NCBI GenBank assembly: GCA_002493905.1
Contig: DLAJ01000010.1
Location: 7,638-44,829 of the forward strand
Source of the DNA: Lachnospiraceae bacterium UBA7050
GTDB lineage: Bacteria; Bacillota; Clostridia; Lachnospirales; Lachnospiraceae
Direction of reading: 5' to 3'
DNA length: 37,192 nt
The notes under the pieces were generated by a model, which did no database searches, was not told where the DNA came from, and saw only the letters and a program-made list of their open reading frames with translations. The position numbers were made by a program, and so were the translations under genes. Positions 15,939 through 24,867 of this stretch are shown one piece after another. Each line of letters starts with the position of its first letter. Positions within the stretch are counted from its first letter, which is position 1.

Positions 15939-16051
15939 TGTCTTACCTCTTATTTTAGAAACCACTCCACATTACAGAATCTTTTTCAAAACCCGCTATC
16001 GTTTACCATATCATTTCAGAAAAAAAAAAGCAACCTTTCATGAAAAAACAA

Positions 16052-16080
16052 TTGACAAGACCGCCTTTGTTCCGTATAAT
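16052..16080 (+). promoter_or_regulatory. Consensus promoter of the tRNA operon
   Basis: TTGACA-N17-TATAAT matches the sigma-A consensus in all twelve positions. The predicted start near 16087 lies 22 bases before the first tRNA. Confidence 0.9.
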
Positions 16081-16108
16081 ATGGAAATGTTGATAGCCTT
16101 GAGGCTGT

Positions 16109-16182
<74 letters not shown>

Positions 16183-16285
16183 CTCGGATATTTCACGGCG
16201 CATCCGTTTCGGAGCAAATATCCGTTTATGATGCAATACCGCCGCTTTCCGGCGGGCGCCTGTTTTACAGGCAGACATTGGCTAT

Positions 16286-16360
16286 GGTGGGTATGGCGCA
16301 GTCGGCTAGCGCGCCAGATTGTGGCTCTGGAGGCCGAGGGTTCGAGTCCCTCTATCCACC
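16286..16360 (+). tRNA. tRNA-His (anticodon GTG)
   Basis: Stem CCAGA/TCTGG around TTGTGGC gives GTG. The extra 5' G (16286) faces C 16360, the G-1:C73 pair that marks histidine tRNAs. The acceptor stem is GTGGGTA/TATCCAC. Confidence 0.95.
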
Positions 16361-16403
16361 CTGTAAGAGTGTAGTCGCTTCCATGCCTCACAGCTTACAA
16401 TTT

Positions 16404-16476
16404 TGGGCTATCGCCAAGCGGTAAGGCACAGGACTTTGACTCCTGCATTTCACCAGTTCGAATCTGGTTAGCCCAG
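16404..16476 (+). tRNA. tRNA-Gln (anticodon TTG)
   Basis: Acceptor stem TGGGCTA/TAGCCCA; anticodon stem CAGGA/TCCTG around CTTTGAC gives TTG. The T-loop TTCGAAT is standard and CCA is not encoded. Confidence 0.95.
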
Positions 16477-16518
16477 TTTCGTGACTAGCAATGCCGTTTT
16501 CGGCTATACTTTTCATAT

Positions 16519-16591
16519 GGGATACTAGCTCAGTTGGTAGAGCACTTGACTTTTAATCAAGTTGTCGGGGGTTCGAATCCCCCGTGTCTCA
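16519..16591 (+). tRNA. tRNA-Lys (anticodon TTT)
   Basis: Anticodon stem CTTGA/TCAAG around CTTTTAA gives TTT. The acceptor stem GGGATAC/GTGTCTC contains two wobble pairs. It is the last gene of the four-tRNA operon. Confidence 0.95.
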
Positions 16592-16594
16592 TTC

Positions 16595-16627
16595 AAAAAA
16601 ACTTCTGCGGCAGCAGAAGTTTTTTTG
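16595..16627 (+). terminator. Terminator of the tRNA operon
   Basis: ACTTCTGC (16601-16608) and GCAGAAGT (16613-16620) form the stem, GGCA the loop, flanked by A6 and T6, so it may work in both directions. Confidence 0.92.
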
Positions 16628-16715
16628 ATGTGCCGCCATCCCTGAAGAATTTTAGCTCTCTGCTTCCAGTCTGCCGGAACCATTTGCTCATTTTTCGGTG
16701 CAATTTTTTCATTTT

Positions 16716-16744
16716 TTGGCTTTCGCTTTGTTTCGCTTTATGTT
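16716..16744 (+). promoter_or_regulatory. Possible promoter of cheC
   Basis: TTGGCT-N17-TATGTT. Both boxes are imperfect. The predicted start lies about 50 bases before the ATG. Confidence 0.3.
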
Positions 16745-16802
16745 ATTCTGTAATTGTTAAAGATAACTAGTCACAGCCAATTTCACCTTAAAGGAGTTCA
16801 TT

Positions 16803-17411
16803 ATGTATCAGATTGATCCTGCAAAAAAAACCGAAATCTTTCAGGATGCATTAAACGAATTGGGAAACATCGGCGCCGGCAATGCCGCGACCGCCTTATC
16901 CCAAATGATGAATAATGTTGTGATCCGGCTCAGCGTTACCACAGTACGCCTGATCAGCGCTGTAGAAGCATGCAGCTATATCAGTGCTTCCAGCCCCGAT
17001 CAGATGGTCGGCGTTTATTTAGACATTGTCGGCGACATCCGCGGCCGCATGTTGTTTCTTCTGCACAGGGAAAGTGTTGACAGTCTGGTCTCAGCCATGA
17101 TGGGCGGAATGGACCCTTCCATGGTACCGGATGAAATGAAATCCTCTGCCATGCAGGAAGTTGGAAACATCATAACCGCTTCCTATATCAACAGCCTTTC
17201 CACCATGACCGGCCTGACAATTGACGAATCTGTTCCCACCGTGATCGTCGACACGATCGAACATATCCTTGCCGCCGCAATAGAAAATAACGGCAAGGTT
17301 CTGTATGTCCAGTCACAGCTTCGCGCTGAAGCTGCAAATGTACGCGGATTTTTTGTATTCATGCCCGACTCCCCTTCCTTTGCAAAGCTGATGAAAGCAT
17401 TAGGGATGTAA
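16803..17411 (+). CDS. cheC: CheY-P phosphatase CheC
   Basis: 202 residues, the normal CheC length. Both active-site copies are present: LNELGNIGAGNAATAL (E19, N22) and MQEVGNIITASYINSL (E119, N122). These are the E-x-x-N pairs that position water for CheY-P hydrolysis. CheC lowers CheY-P during chemotactic adaptation in the cytoplasm and is usually partnered by CheD. Here it stands alone between the tRNA operon and a terminator, so it is separated from the main chemotaxis cluster. AAAGGAG lies six bases before ATG. Its presence implies a motile organism. Confidence 0.93.
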   Translation: MYQIDPAKKTEIFQDALNELGNIGAGNAATALSQMMNNVVIRLSVTTVRLISAVEACSYISASSPDQMVGVYLDIVGDIRGRMLFLLHRESVDSLVSAMMGGMDPSMVPDEMKSSAMQEVGNIITASYINSLSTMTGLTIDESVPTVIVDTIEHILAAAIENNGKVLYVQSQLRAEAANVRGFFVFMPDSPSFAKLMKALGM

Positions 17412-17443
17412 AAAAGACTTCCGCTGACGCATAAGTCTTTCGA

Positions 17444-17485
17444 AGAAATGCCTTCGGCATTTCTTTTGGAATCGCAAAGCGATTC
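17444..17485 (+). terminator. Terminator after cheC (two adjacent hairpins)
   Basis: GAAATGCC-TTC-GGCATTTC followed by TTTT (17445-17467) is a good terminator. A second perfect hairpin GAATCGC-AAA-GCGATTC (17469-17485) follows directly, and ends with TTCT. Confidence 0.8.
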
Positions 17486-17538
17486 TTCTGAGAGCACGAA
17501 ATTTCCTATCTATTAAAAGACGCTTTATACATAACGTA

Positions 17539-17574
17539 ACAGCCGCGGCAATGAATCCTCAAAGCCGCGGCTGT
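17539..17574 (-). terminator. Hairpin between convergent genes
   Basis: ACAGCCGCGG (17539-17548) pairs perfectly with CCGCGGCTGT (17565-17574). It lies 28 bases beyond the stop of the minus-strand gene at 17602 and probably ends that transcript, although the following T-content is low. Confidence 0.55.
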
Positions 17575-17601
17575 CTTTATGTTCTTCCCTGTTATCTGTC
17601 C

Positions 17602-18246
17602 TTAGTTCTTGGTCGCATAGTAGTCATCAAACATGCCGTTGACCGCATCCATTGTCTCCTGGCAGATGGACGGAAGTTCTTTCCCCCATGCTCCGGTCGC
17701 CTGCTTATAACCTTTCTCAATGGCTTTCTGCATTTCTCTCATCTTGTCTTCATCATCGCCTGCAAGTGCCTGCGCAAACTCAAACAGACGCTCCGAAGTC
17801 TTCTTTACGCCATAATAACCATCCTCGGAAATCGCCTCCTGCGCATCTAACTTCGTCTGCGCATCCACGGTAAAGTTGCCGCCTGCAAGGAACTTCCAGA
17901 TGCTGTTATCACCGGTCGCATAAGAAGTCTGGTGTCCGAGCAGCTTCTGTACCATGTTGATCATGCTGGCACTGCGCTGTTCCTGATCAGCCTGCAGCTG
18001 TTTTACAATCGCAGCACGGTCACTTTCGGATTTCTTTGCCGTAGCATACTTATCCGTTTTCTCCGTAACGGTACCCTCTTTCCTGCTGTTCTCATATGCT
18101 TTCATGCCGCTTCCGGAAATCTCAACAGTCGCACCCTTCTTATCCTGCCCTGCTGCCGCTTTCTCAGCCGTCTTCGTGGTATTGTTTGCTGTTCCAGCAT
18201 AATACTGGCCATATTGGCTGTTTACACCTGATACATCCATACTCAT
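17602..18246 (-). CDS. Flagellar-regulon-like protein (DUF5610-like), function unknown
   Basis: 214 residues. Residues 1-80 are polar and low complexity (SGVNSQYGQYYAGTANNTT, then a lysine/glutamate-rich part); the rest is helical. The C-terminal block LFEFAQALAGDDEDKMREM with AIEKGYKQATGAWGKELP and ICQETMDAVNGMFDD resembles DUF5610 proteins, as far as I remember the family, found in flagellated Clostridia and spirochaetes. There is no signal peptide or cysteine-rich export signal. AGGAGG lies eight bases before ATG 18246. The upstream region carries a sigma-D-like promoter (18313-18339), so a motility-linked role is likely, fitting the cheC gene facing it. Confidence 0.65.
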   Translation of the reverse strand: MSMDVSGVNSQYGQYYAGTANNTTKTAEKAAAGQDKKGATVEISGSGMKAYENSRKEGTVTEKTDKYATAKKSESDRAAIVKQLQADQEQRSASMINMVQKLLGHQTSYATGDNSIWKFLAGGNFTVDAQTKLDAQEAISEDGYYGVKKTSERLFEFAQALAGDDEDKMREMQKAIEKGYKQATGAWGKELPSICQETMDAVNGMFDDYYATKN

Positions 18247-18312
18247 GCTCTCTTCCTCCTTGATTTTCCTTCGTAAATCCGTTTACGAGCTGCTTAACAG
18301 TTTCTACTTATA

Positions 18313-18339
18313 TTATCGGTGATGCCGTTCCATTTGTTA
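18313..18339 (-). promoter_or_regulatory. Sigma-D (SigD/FliA) type promoter
   Basis: Minus-strand TAAC-N15-ACCGATAA against the consensus TAAA-N15-GCCGATAA: three of four and seven of eight positions match, with exact spacing. It lies about 65 bases before ATG 18246. A second -10-like TATAAG overlaps it. Confidence 0.6.
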
Positions 18340-18380
18340 ATAGTTTTTTTGTGCTTTTTACATGAATTTTCCATTGTGCA

Positions 18381-21300
18381 TCAGCAGACAATCTTAGCGC
18401 TGCTTCCTCCGTCTGCGCTCTTTGTCACGATGATCTGCCTGTCGATCCTCTCTTTCAGCGCTGTAACGTGAGAGATCATGCCGACCAGCCTGTTTGCTTC
18501 CGCCAGACCGGTAAGCGCTTTTATTGCCTGCTCCAGCGCTTCCTCATCAAGAGAACCGAAGCCTTCATCCACAAACATCGTATCCAGACGGATTCCTCCC
18601 GCCGACGCCTGAATCTCATCGGAAAGCCCCAGTGCAAGAGAAAGCGAAGCCTGAAACGATTCCCCTCCCGAAAGTGTTTTGACGCTGCGGCATGTTCCGT
18701 TATAGTGGTCAATCACATTTAAGTCCAATCCGCTTTGACTGATCCGGTTTTCCGCCTGCCTGCTGCGTTCCAGTTCGTATTGTCCGCTGCTCATCATCAT
18801 AAACCTTGTATTGGCGCGCGCAAGAATGCGGTCAAAATACGTCATCTGGATATAGGTTTCCAGCATGATTTTTTCTTTCCCATGCAGGTTTCCATTTGCC
18901 GTATCGGACAATGACTGCATCCAGCTTAGATGTTCTTCTGTTTTAGCAATCTGCTGTGCCTTTGCTGACAATTCTTCCCTGATTTCTTCGTTCCCGCTGC
19001 GTCTTGCATGAACATCTTGTTTTTCATCCAAAAGCGCTTTCTTTTCCGCGAGAAGGCGTTCCCGCTGCTCCCCGTACTCCTCTTCGGAACTTTCTGACAC
19101 TTCCGAAAGCTGCTCTTTCAGGTGCCCGATCTGTCCTTCTAAAGCGGCAATCTCCTTATCGCATGCTGCAGCCTTCTGCCTCGCCTGCTCCGCGGCATTG
19201 CGCAGAGTCTCTTTCAGCGCGCGCAGCTGTTCTAATCTCTGCCGGGCTGCCCCGCCGCTCTCAAAATACAGCCGTTCCGCAAACTGCTCAAGACTCTCCT
19301 CTTTTTCCTGCTTCAATGCGGTATCGGAATCAATCCCTTTTTCAAGCTCCGCAAGCTTCTGCCTCAGGCATTCCTGTCTGTTTTCCGCTTCCGGGATTTC
19401 TTTGTCCAACGCTTCCCGTCTCTCAATGCGCTGTTCCTCAAGTGCCATATGCTCCCTGCAGGCGGCAAGCCGCTCTTCCACATCCGCCTTTTCCCCTTCG
19501 GCAGCCGCCCGGACCATGGCAGGCTCTCCGGAAGCATCCTCTCCTTCACTTCGCTCCGGCATCACGTCGTCGGATATGCCAGCGCCGGCACCCGGGGCAT
19601 CCGCTGTCTGATATGCCTCCTTTTTCCATGATACAGACGATAGAAGCTTTTCTGCCTGTTCAGTAAGTGATTTCTGTTTCTGCGACAGCATTCCGGCTGC
19701 CTGTCCCGCCTGTGTACTCGCCAAATCCGCTTGCTCCTGTGCCTGTTCTGCCTGTTTTTTCTGCCTGTCAAGCTGTTTTCTATCCGGGGCATCCGCTTCC
19801 CGGTGCGCCGGACACGGATGTTCAAGTGCACCGCAGACCGGACAGCGCTCTCCATCCTTTAAGGTTTCTGCAAGTATCCCCGCCTGCGCATCCAGATAAC
19901 GGCGGTTGTCCCTGTCATACGCCGCTTTTTTCTCCTCCGCATTGTCCCTCGCGCGGCGGTACGCCTCCTGCCTTTCTTCGCATTCGCGCTTCAGTTCACG
20001 GCACTCGTCCGACATCTTTATCAATGCGTCAAGAGCGGCGCTTTTCTCCTGAAGCTTCTCCTGTTCGGCACGAAGGCGCTCCCGTTCTTCTCCGGCATGC
20101 GCAAGCTGCTCCCGCTCCTTCTTTTTGTGCTCCGTATCACGCTGTAAGGAGTCTTTTTCTTTCTGTACCTGCTCCCGCCGCTTTTCTGCCCCGGCAATCG
20201 TTTCAGTCAATGCCATGACTTTCTTTTTGCGCTCGTCCAGCTCCTGGTATTCCGGCAGGGATGCATTCAGCCCCGCAATCCATTCTTCAAGCGTTCTACG
20301 GTCCGTCTTCCAATTGACTGCTGCGGTCTGCACCAGCCTCCGCTCTGTGTTCTCCTTTTCCGGCTCCGCTCCATTTTCTCCGGCAGTTACCGCATCCGCT
20401 GACAGTTTCTCACCGGCATGACCCGTTCCGGAACATTCCGCCGTCCCGTCCTTACCTGCCTGTGAAAGCCACTCGGAAAGTGTCTTTACCTCCACCGCCT
20501 GCTTTTCCGCTTCGCTCTGTACCATAAGAAGCTGCGCTTTCCGCGGACGCTCCACCTCCAGCTTCTCCTCCGCCTCTTTTAAGCTTGTCCGCGCTTTTGC
20601 AAAGGCTTGCGCTTTCCCGATCTCCGAAGTAACTTTTTCCAGCCGCCCTTCCTTCTGCTCAATCTGACTCTCCAAGCGTGCTTCTTCCTGCCTGTCCTGT
20701 AAGATCAGTTCTTCTATAAGACTCATCATATCAGTAAACGGCAGTTCTTCACCCGCTGCTTTCTCCAATTCTTTTCGGGAACACAGATCATCTTTGGCGC
20801 AGCGCACGGACCGAATCTGGCTGTTGACGACAGCCTTCTGTTCCTTCAGCTCCTGCCTGATTTTATTTACCTCTTTTTTTAGCAGTTCCTGCAGCCTGTC
20901 AAACGGTTCCGTGCGAAAAACACGGCGGAAAATCTTTTTCCGCTCCTCCGTCGTGGCAAGCAGCAGTTTTAAGAAGTCCCCCTGCGCGATCATTGCGATC
21001 TGCATAAACTGACCGTCGTCAATTCCGATGATGCCGCGGACCGCCTCATTCACCTCCCGCTGCTTCGTCAGCACCCTTCCGTCAGGATAACGCAGTTCCG
21101 CATCCGCCTTTTCGATCGTCCTGCCGCCGCCCCGTTTTGCCGGACGCTCATATTCAGGATTCCGTCTGACCGTATATTGCTTCCCCGCATATTCAAACAC
21201 AAGCTCTACCATTGTGGGCGTATCCGGAGATGCATACTGGGAACGCAGCATGGAGGGCTCCCGGTTCTCTCCGCTCGCTCTCCCGTACAAAGCAAAGACC

Positions 21301-21443
21301 ATCGCATCAAAAATCGTTGTTTTTCCCGCACCCGTGTCCCCGGTAATCAGATAAAGCCCGCTTTTTCCAAGCTCGTCCATATTCAGAACCGTCGTGCCCG
21401 CGTAGGGTCCGAATGCTGACACTGTTAGTTTTATTGGTCTCAT
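18381..21443 (-). CDS. sbcC: Exonuclease SbcCD subunit SbcC (ATPase)
   Basis: 1020 residues, as expected for SbcC. The N-terminal half-ATPase has Walker A GDTGAGKTTIFDAM (about 33-46). Long coiled coils flank a zinc hook CPVCGALEHPC near residue 533. The C-terminal half has signature LSGGESFQASLSLALGL and Walker B DTMFVDEGFGSLDEEAL. With SbcD it forms the Mre11-Rad50-like nuclease that opens hairpins and protein-blocked DNA ends. Two low-complexity acidic/alanine-rich inserts (about 335-375 and 615-655) interrupt the coils. RBS GGAGG precedes ATG 21443, and only 13 bases separate it from sbcD. Confidence 0.96.
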   Translation of the reverse strand: MRPIKLTVSAFGPYAGTTVLNMDELGKSGLYLITGDTGAGKTTIFDAMVFALYGRASGENREPSMLRSQYASPDTPTMVELVFEYAGKQYTVRRNPEYERPAKRGGGRTIEKADAELRYPDGRVLTKQREVNEAVRGIIGIDDGQFMQIAMIAQGDFLKLLLATTEERKKIFRRVFRTEPFDRLQELLKKEVNKIRQELKEQKAVVNSQIRSVRCAKDDLCSRKELEKAAGEELPFTDMMSLIEELILQDRQEEARLESQIEQKEGRLEKVTSEIGKAQAFAKARTSLKEAEEKLEVERPRKAQLLMVQSEAEKQAVEVKTLSEWLSQAGKDGTAECSGTGHAGEKLSADAVTAGENGAEPEKENTERRLVQTAAVNWKTDRRTLEEWIAGLNASLPEYQELDERKKKVMALTETIAGAEKRREQVQKEKDSLQRDTEHKKKEREQLAHAGEERERLRAEQEKLQEKSAALDALIKMSDECRELKRECEERQEAYRRARDNAEEKKAAYDRDNRRYLDAQAGILAETLKDGERCPVCGALEHPCPAHREADAPDRKQLDRQKKQAEQAQEQADLASTQAGQAAGMLSQKQKSLTEQAEKLLSSVSWKKEAYQTADAPGAGAGISDDVMPERSEGEDASGEPAMVRAAAEGEKADVEERLAACREHMALEEQRIERREALDKEIPEAENRQECLRQKLAELEKGIDSDTALKQEKEESLEQFAERLYFESGGAARQRLEQLRALKETLRNAAEQARQKAAACDKEIAALEGQIGHLKEQLSEVSESSEEEYGEQRERLLAEKKALLDEKQDVHARRSGNEEIREELSAKAQQIAKTEEHLSWMQSLSDTANGNLHGKEKIMLETYIQMTYFDRILARANTRFMMMSSGQYELERSRQAENRISQSGLDLNVIDHYNGTCRSVKTLSGGESFQASLSLALGLSDEIQASAGGIRLDTMFVDEGFGSLDEEALEQAIKALTGLAEANRLVGMISHVTALKERIDRQIIVTKSADGGSSAKIVC

Positions 21444-21456
21444 AGCGGCTCCTCCA

Positions 21457-22593
21457 TTATCCTTCGTCCCATATCTGAAGGATTGCCTTTTCCAGCCATG
21501 CCGCCTGCTCCGCGCTCACCGGCTGTCCGTTCTGCTTCTCGTATAGTTCCTCAAATAACGCAAGCGGTGTCTTTCGCTCCACACCTTCCGCGTCAGTAAT
21601 CTGCGCGCTGCTCCTGGTCCGCCGGTTATCATAGTCAAGCTTCATTAACCGGTGATAAACTGCCCGCAGCCTGCCTAGGGCTTCGGGAATATCGTCCTCA
21701 TCCGTCAGCGTGATGTGCAGATAGTCTTCCTGATAGGGCGTATGTTCATAAAAACTCTTTTTCGTCAGCTCCTCATACGTTCCGCGCAGTTCCCTCATAT
21801 CGTGCTTCGGAACAAGCGGCACCGTACGCACGGAGAGCGCTCCTTTCTCCTCAAGAGTCACGATCGTAACGGATTTTTGATCTTTTGCCTCGGAAAACGA
21901 ATATTTTAGCGGCGTACCGCAGTAGCGGATCCGCTCCTCTTTGCAGCGCTGCGGCGCATGAAGATGGCCGAGCGCCACATAGTCAAAGACTTCAAACACT
22001 GACGCATCCACATTGTCACTGCCGCCGACCGAAAGCTCCTCCGACTCCGTGCGGACGGCTCCGGTGACAAACTGATGCGTGACTAACACGTTTCTGGCAG
22101 ACGCGTCAATCTGCATCTGCCCAACTGCCGCGCGCACCGCATCCGTATAGCTTTCAATCGCCATATCCGGAAAACAGCTCCGCACATGGGCAGGTTTTAC
22201 GAAAGGAAGCAAATAAAAGTGCACGCTGCCATATGCATCAGATAACGTGACCGGCTCAGTCGTGCCATGATACGCCTGCGCAATATGGATTCCGCTCCCC
22301 TTCATGAGCCTGCCGCCAAACGATAGCCGCTCAGCAGAGTCATGGTTTCCGCTTATGACTAAAACAGTCAGACCCCTTTTGGACAGCTGTACCAAAAAAT
22401 CATCAAACAATCCGACCGCCTCCACGGACGGCACGGATTTATCATAGACATCCCCGGCAATCAGCACTGCGTCCGGCTTTTCGTCATCAATGACGGTAAG
22501 AATCTGCCGTAAAATATGGCTTTGCTCCTCCAACATGGAAACTTCGTGAACACGTTTTCCTAAATGAAGATCCGAAAGGTGAATCAGTTTCAT
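21457..22593 (-). CDS. sbcD: Exonuclease SbcCD subunit SbcD (nuclease)
   Basis: 378 residues. The Mre11-type phosphoesterase motifs are all visible: SDLHLGK, AGDVYDKSVPS, VISGNHDSAERL, THQFVTGA and ALGHLHAPQ. A C-terminal capping domain follows (about 270-378). It cuts DNA in complex with SbcC encoded next in the same operon. AAGGGG lies eight bases before ATG 22593, and a promoter with 17-base spacing lies at 22652-22680. Confidence 0.96.
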   Translation of the reverse strand: MKLIHLSDLHLGKRVHEVSMLEEQSHILRQILTVIDDEKPDAVLIAGDVYDKSVPSVEAVGLFDDFLVQLSKRGLTVLVISGNHDSAERLSFGGRLMKGSGIHIAQAYHGTTEPVTLSDAYGSVHFYLLPFVKPAHVRSCFPDMAIESYTDAVRAAVGQMQIDASARNVLVTHQFVTGAVRTESEELSVGGSDNVDASVFEVFDYVALGHLHAPQRCKEERIRYCGTPLKYSFSEAKDQKSVTIVTLEEKGALSVRTVPLVPKHDMRELRGTYEELTKKSFYEHTPYQEDYLHITLTDEDDIPEALGRLRAVYHRLMKLDYDNRRTRSSAQITDAEGVERKTPLALFEELYEKQNGQPVSAEQAAWLEKAILQIWDEG

Positions 22594-22651
22594 TGTCTAA
22601 CCCCTTATCTGGTGAAATTCCATACCCTTTTACGCCTTGAGTTCCACTTTT

Positions 22652-22680
22652 ATTTTAATACATTCCCACAGGGCGCACAA
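22652..22680 (-). promoter_or_regulatory. Promoter of sbcDC
   Basis: Minus-strand TTGTGC-N17-TAAAAT, with transcription predicted from about 22645, about 50 bases before sbcD. It begins just 12 bases after the stop of the upstream minus-strand operon. Confidence 0.55.
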
Positions 22681-22691
22681 GGGAGGAATCG

Positions 22692-23387
22692 TCAGTATCG
22701 ACTCATGACAGCGGCGCCAAAGGCTGAACTATCATATAGACTAAACATTTCCTCTTTTAGCATCAAAAAAGCATCCACCCCAGCCTGCGTTTCCGCAAAA
22801 AACTCATTCCCGGACACCTCATGATACGGAACATAAGTGGATGTGCCATCCGTCTCTACAATCCTGTTTTCATGCGTCCGGTAAGAAAATACCGGTGCGA
22901 TCACCGTATCCCCATACAACTCATAAACAGGCGTACGTTCACCCAGACCGTCCACCTGTCCTTCTACAAATACCAAATAGGGCTGCCCTGTATCCATGAG
23001 ATTGACAAAGCCCCTGTCCATCGAAAATCCATATAAGTTAGGGTACAGATTCCATCTGCTTTCCGTGAGATAAAGTTCTTCTCCTTCCCGGACGCCCTCC
23101 CCCTGAAAAACCGCCTCAACCTTCACTCTCTGTCTGCTCGTTCTGGCAAGATGCTCCAGTTCTCCTACCGCGGACACTTTCATCACGATCGGCGCCTCCG
23201 GCAGTATCCTCCTTAATTCCTCGCAGCAGGATAATGCAAAATTTTCGGGAATTTCTGCCACATATACCGTTTCTAAATACGAGGCATCCCGCGTAATATC
23301 CGTATAAGTTCTTTTTTCAAAGATTCCGTAACAGGCGGCAAGCAGAAATGCCGCCATCGTAACGATCAGCGCGCCCCGCAGCTTCAC
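22692..23387 (-). CDS. Lipoprotein-like exported protein, last gene of the secretion operon
   Basis: 231 residues. GTG 23387 overlaps the ATPase stop as GTGA and follows GAGGAGGG, so translation is coupled. A short N-terminal hydrophobic helix ends FLLAAC, a lipobox-like sequence; either lipidation or an uncleaved anchor is possible. The rest (about 205 residues) is beta-rich and extracytoplasmic, with two adjacent cysteines (SCCEEL) and segments such as YLVFVEGQVDGLGERTPVYEL. I do not recognise the family. As the fifth gene behind two permeases and an ATPase it may be a substrate-binding, immunity or processing component. Confidence 0.7.
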   Translation of the reverse strand: MKLRGALIVTMAAFLLAACYGIFEKRTYTDITRDASYLETVYVAEIPENFALSCCEELRRILPEAPIVMKVSAVGELEHLARTSRQRVKVEAVFQGEGVREGEELYLTESRWNLYPNLYGFSMDRGFVNLMDTGQPYLVFVEGQVDGLGERTPVYELYGDTVIAPVFSYRTHENRIVETDGTSTYVPYHEVSGNEFFAETQAGVDAFLMLKEEMFSLYDSSAFGAAVMSRY

Positions 23388-24028
23388 CGGCCCTCCTCCT
23401 CCCCTGTCAGACACCCGTCCGATATCCGATAAACATGATCCGCCAGCATATCCATATCTTCTTTATTATGACTGGCTAGCAAAATCAACGCTCCCCGATT
23501 CCTTTCCTGACAGATGACCGTCCGGATCTCCTGTACGCCGCCTTCATCCAGCCCGTTCGTCGGCTCGTCCAGCATGATAACCTCGGGCCGTTCCATGACA
23601 GCCTGCGCAATCGCCAGCCTCTGCTTCATTCCCATGGAATATTTGCCGTATACTCTTTTATCATAGGGTTCCAGTCCTACCCGTCGAAGCGCCTCGCACA
23701 TTTCTTCTTTTCCGATGACTTTTTTCAATCCTGCCAGATATGCCAGATTTTCCAATCCGGTCATATTTGGATAAAGCCCTGCATGCTCTAACACGATTCC
23801 CAGACTCGGCAGAACCGAAAAATCCTTATGCAGTTCCTTCCCCCGCCAAAAGATTCTGCCGGAATCAATATGCATAAGACCTGACAGGGCCCGAAACAAC
23901 ATCGTTTTTCCGGAACCGTTCCGACCGCAAAAACCGTAAACCGATCCGCTTGCCATGTTCAGACTGACATCCTGTAAAATACGCTTTCCCTTGATCCTTT
24001 TCGTCACTCTTTCCGCAGTCAGATCCAT
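23384..24028 (-). CDS. ABC transporter ATP-binding protein
   Basis: 214 residues. Walker A GRNGSGKT (about 35-42), signature YSMGMKQRLAIAQAV, Walker B VIMLDEPTNGLDEG and H-loop LLASHNKED are intact. The short length and YSxGMKQRL signature are those of ATPases of the ABC-2/antimicrobial-peptide exporter and immunity type. It should power the two membrane proteins encoded immediately upstream (24031-25703). It lies two bases after the first of these and overlaps the lipoprotein-like gene, so the five genes form one tight operon. Confidence 0.93.
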   Translation of the reverse strand: MDLTAERVTKRIKGKRILQDVSLNMASGSVYGFCGRNGSGKTMLFRALSGLMHIDSGRIFWRGKELHKDFSVLPSLGIVLEHAGLYPNMTGLENLAYLAGLKKVIGKEEMCEALRRVGLEPYDKRVYGKYSMGMKQRLAIAQAVMERPEVIMLDEPTNGLDEGGVQEIRTVICQERNRGALILLASHNKEDMDMLADHVYRISDGCLTGEEEGR

Positions 24029-24030
24029 CC

Positions 24031-24867
24031 TTATTCTTCCTCCGCTTCTCTGTCTCCCATTAACAGGTCATATCTGCATATCATCACTCCCCCAGCCAGA
24101 ATGACCACAGCATCCAATAATACAAACAGCATCATCGATGCGGCAGGGCTCAACCAGCCGTATCTGCGGTGTGCAAGTTCCTTCTCAAACAACATCCCCC
24201 GATGCCAGCTTAACACCGTATGCGCAACGGGATTTAACCGGACAAACAGTTTCACAGCCGCTTCCGGTACTTCCTTTTTTTCCAAAACGCCAACCAGCGC
24301 AAGCAACGCCGTGCAGACTGCCTGTATGGACATCACCGTCATAAAGGAGCGGCTGCTGCCAAGCCGGATTGCAAGCAGATTCGTCAGCAGCGTCCATCCG
24401 AAAATCCAGCCCGCATATAAGAGCACGTGAAATCCGAGTAAACATGCGCCGCTTGGATCAAAGAGAATACGGCACCGCGGCATCACTGCAAGAACCACCG
24501 ACAGCACAAACGTCAGTTCAAAAAAGCAGACATTCGCAAACAGCTGCAGCAGAGATCTGAGATACCAGAACAAACGATTCGGATATCGGCTGAACACATA
24601 GACGCTGGCCGTGCAGAATTGCCGGTACATCTGACTGCCAAGCAGCATCATGACCAGCATGTTCGGAACCGTGCACAGCATAAACCTCACAAGTTCCGAC
24701 AGCGAGCAGCCCAGTTCAAAGGCTCCGCGCGCACCGCTTAACTGTAACACAACCCTTGCCAGCGTAATCTCTTCCTCATACGGTCTTACAAAGGCAAGTG
24801 ACACGAGGATTCCCGATACGATCCCAAACAAGATCATCCCCTTTTGGGACTGCCACCGTTCTACCAT
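24031..24867 (-). CDS. ABC transporter permease-like protein (second of pair)
   Basis: 278 residues with six hydrophobic segments and a basic N-terminus, no cassette and no signal peptide. The layout (helix at 12-30, long loop, then pairs of helices) fits ABC-2-type permeases, though no family name can be given. ATG 24867 overlaps the preceding gene by seven bases and is preceded by AAGGG; the longer frame to 24945 lies inside that gene. It should form a heterodimeric channel with the 24861-25703 product, energised by the ATPase. Confidence 0.78.
   Translation of the reverse strand: MVERWQSQKGMILFGIVSGILVSLAFVRPYEEEITLARVVLQLSGARGAFELGCSLSELVRFMLCTVPNMLVMMLLGSQMYRQFCTASVYVFSRYPNRLFWYLRSLLQLFANVCFFELTFVLSVVLAVMPRCRILFDPSGACLLGFHVLLYAGWIFGWTLLTNLLAIRLGSSRSFMTVMSIQAVCTALLALVGVLEKKEVPEAAVKLFVRLNPVAHTVLSWHRGMLFEKELAHRRYGWLSPAASMMLFVLLDAVVILAGGVMICRYDLLMGDREAEEE

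Noticed and set aside
16758..16783. TAAA-N14-GCCAATTT as sigma-D promoter for cheC
   Set aside because: Only five of eight -10 positions match, spacing is one short, and transcription would start at the ribosome site.
19004..19666. Long plus-strand frame (220 codons) opposite sbcC
   Set aside because: It is antisense to a full-length SbcC with all motifs, is Pro/Ser/Arg-rich like an out-of-frame product, and has no ribosome site.
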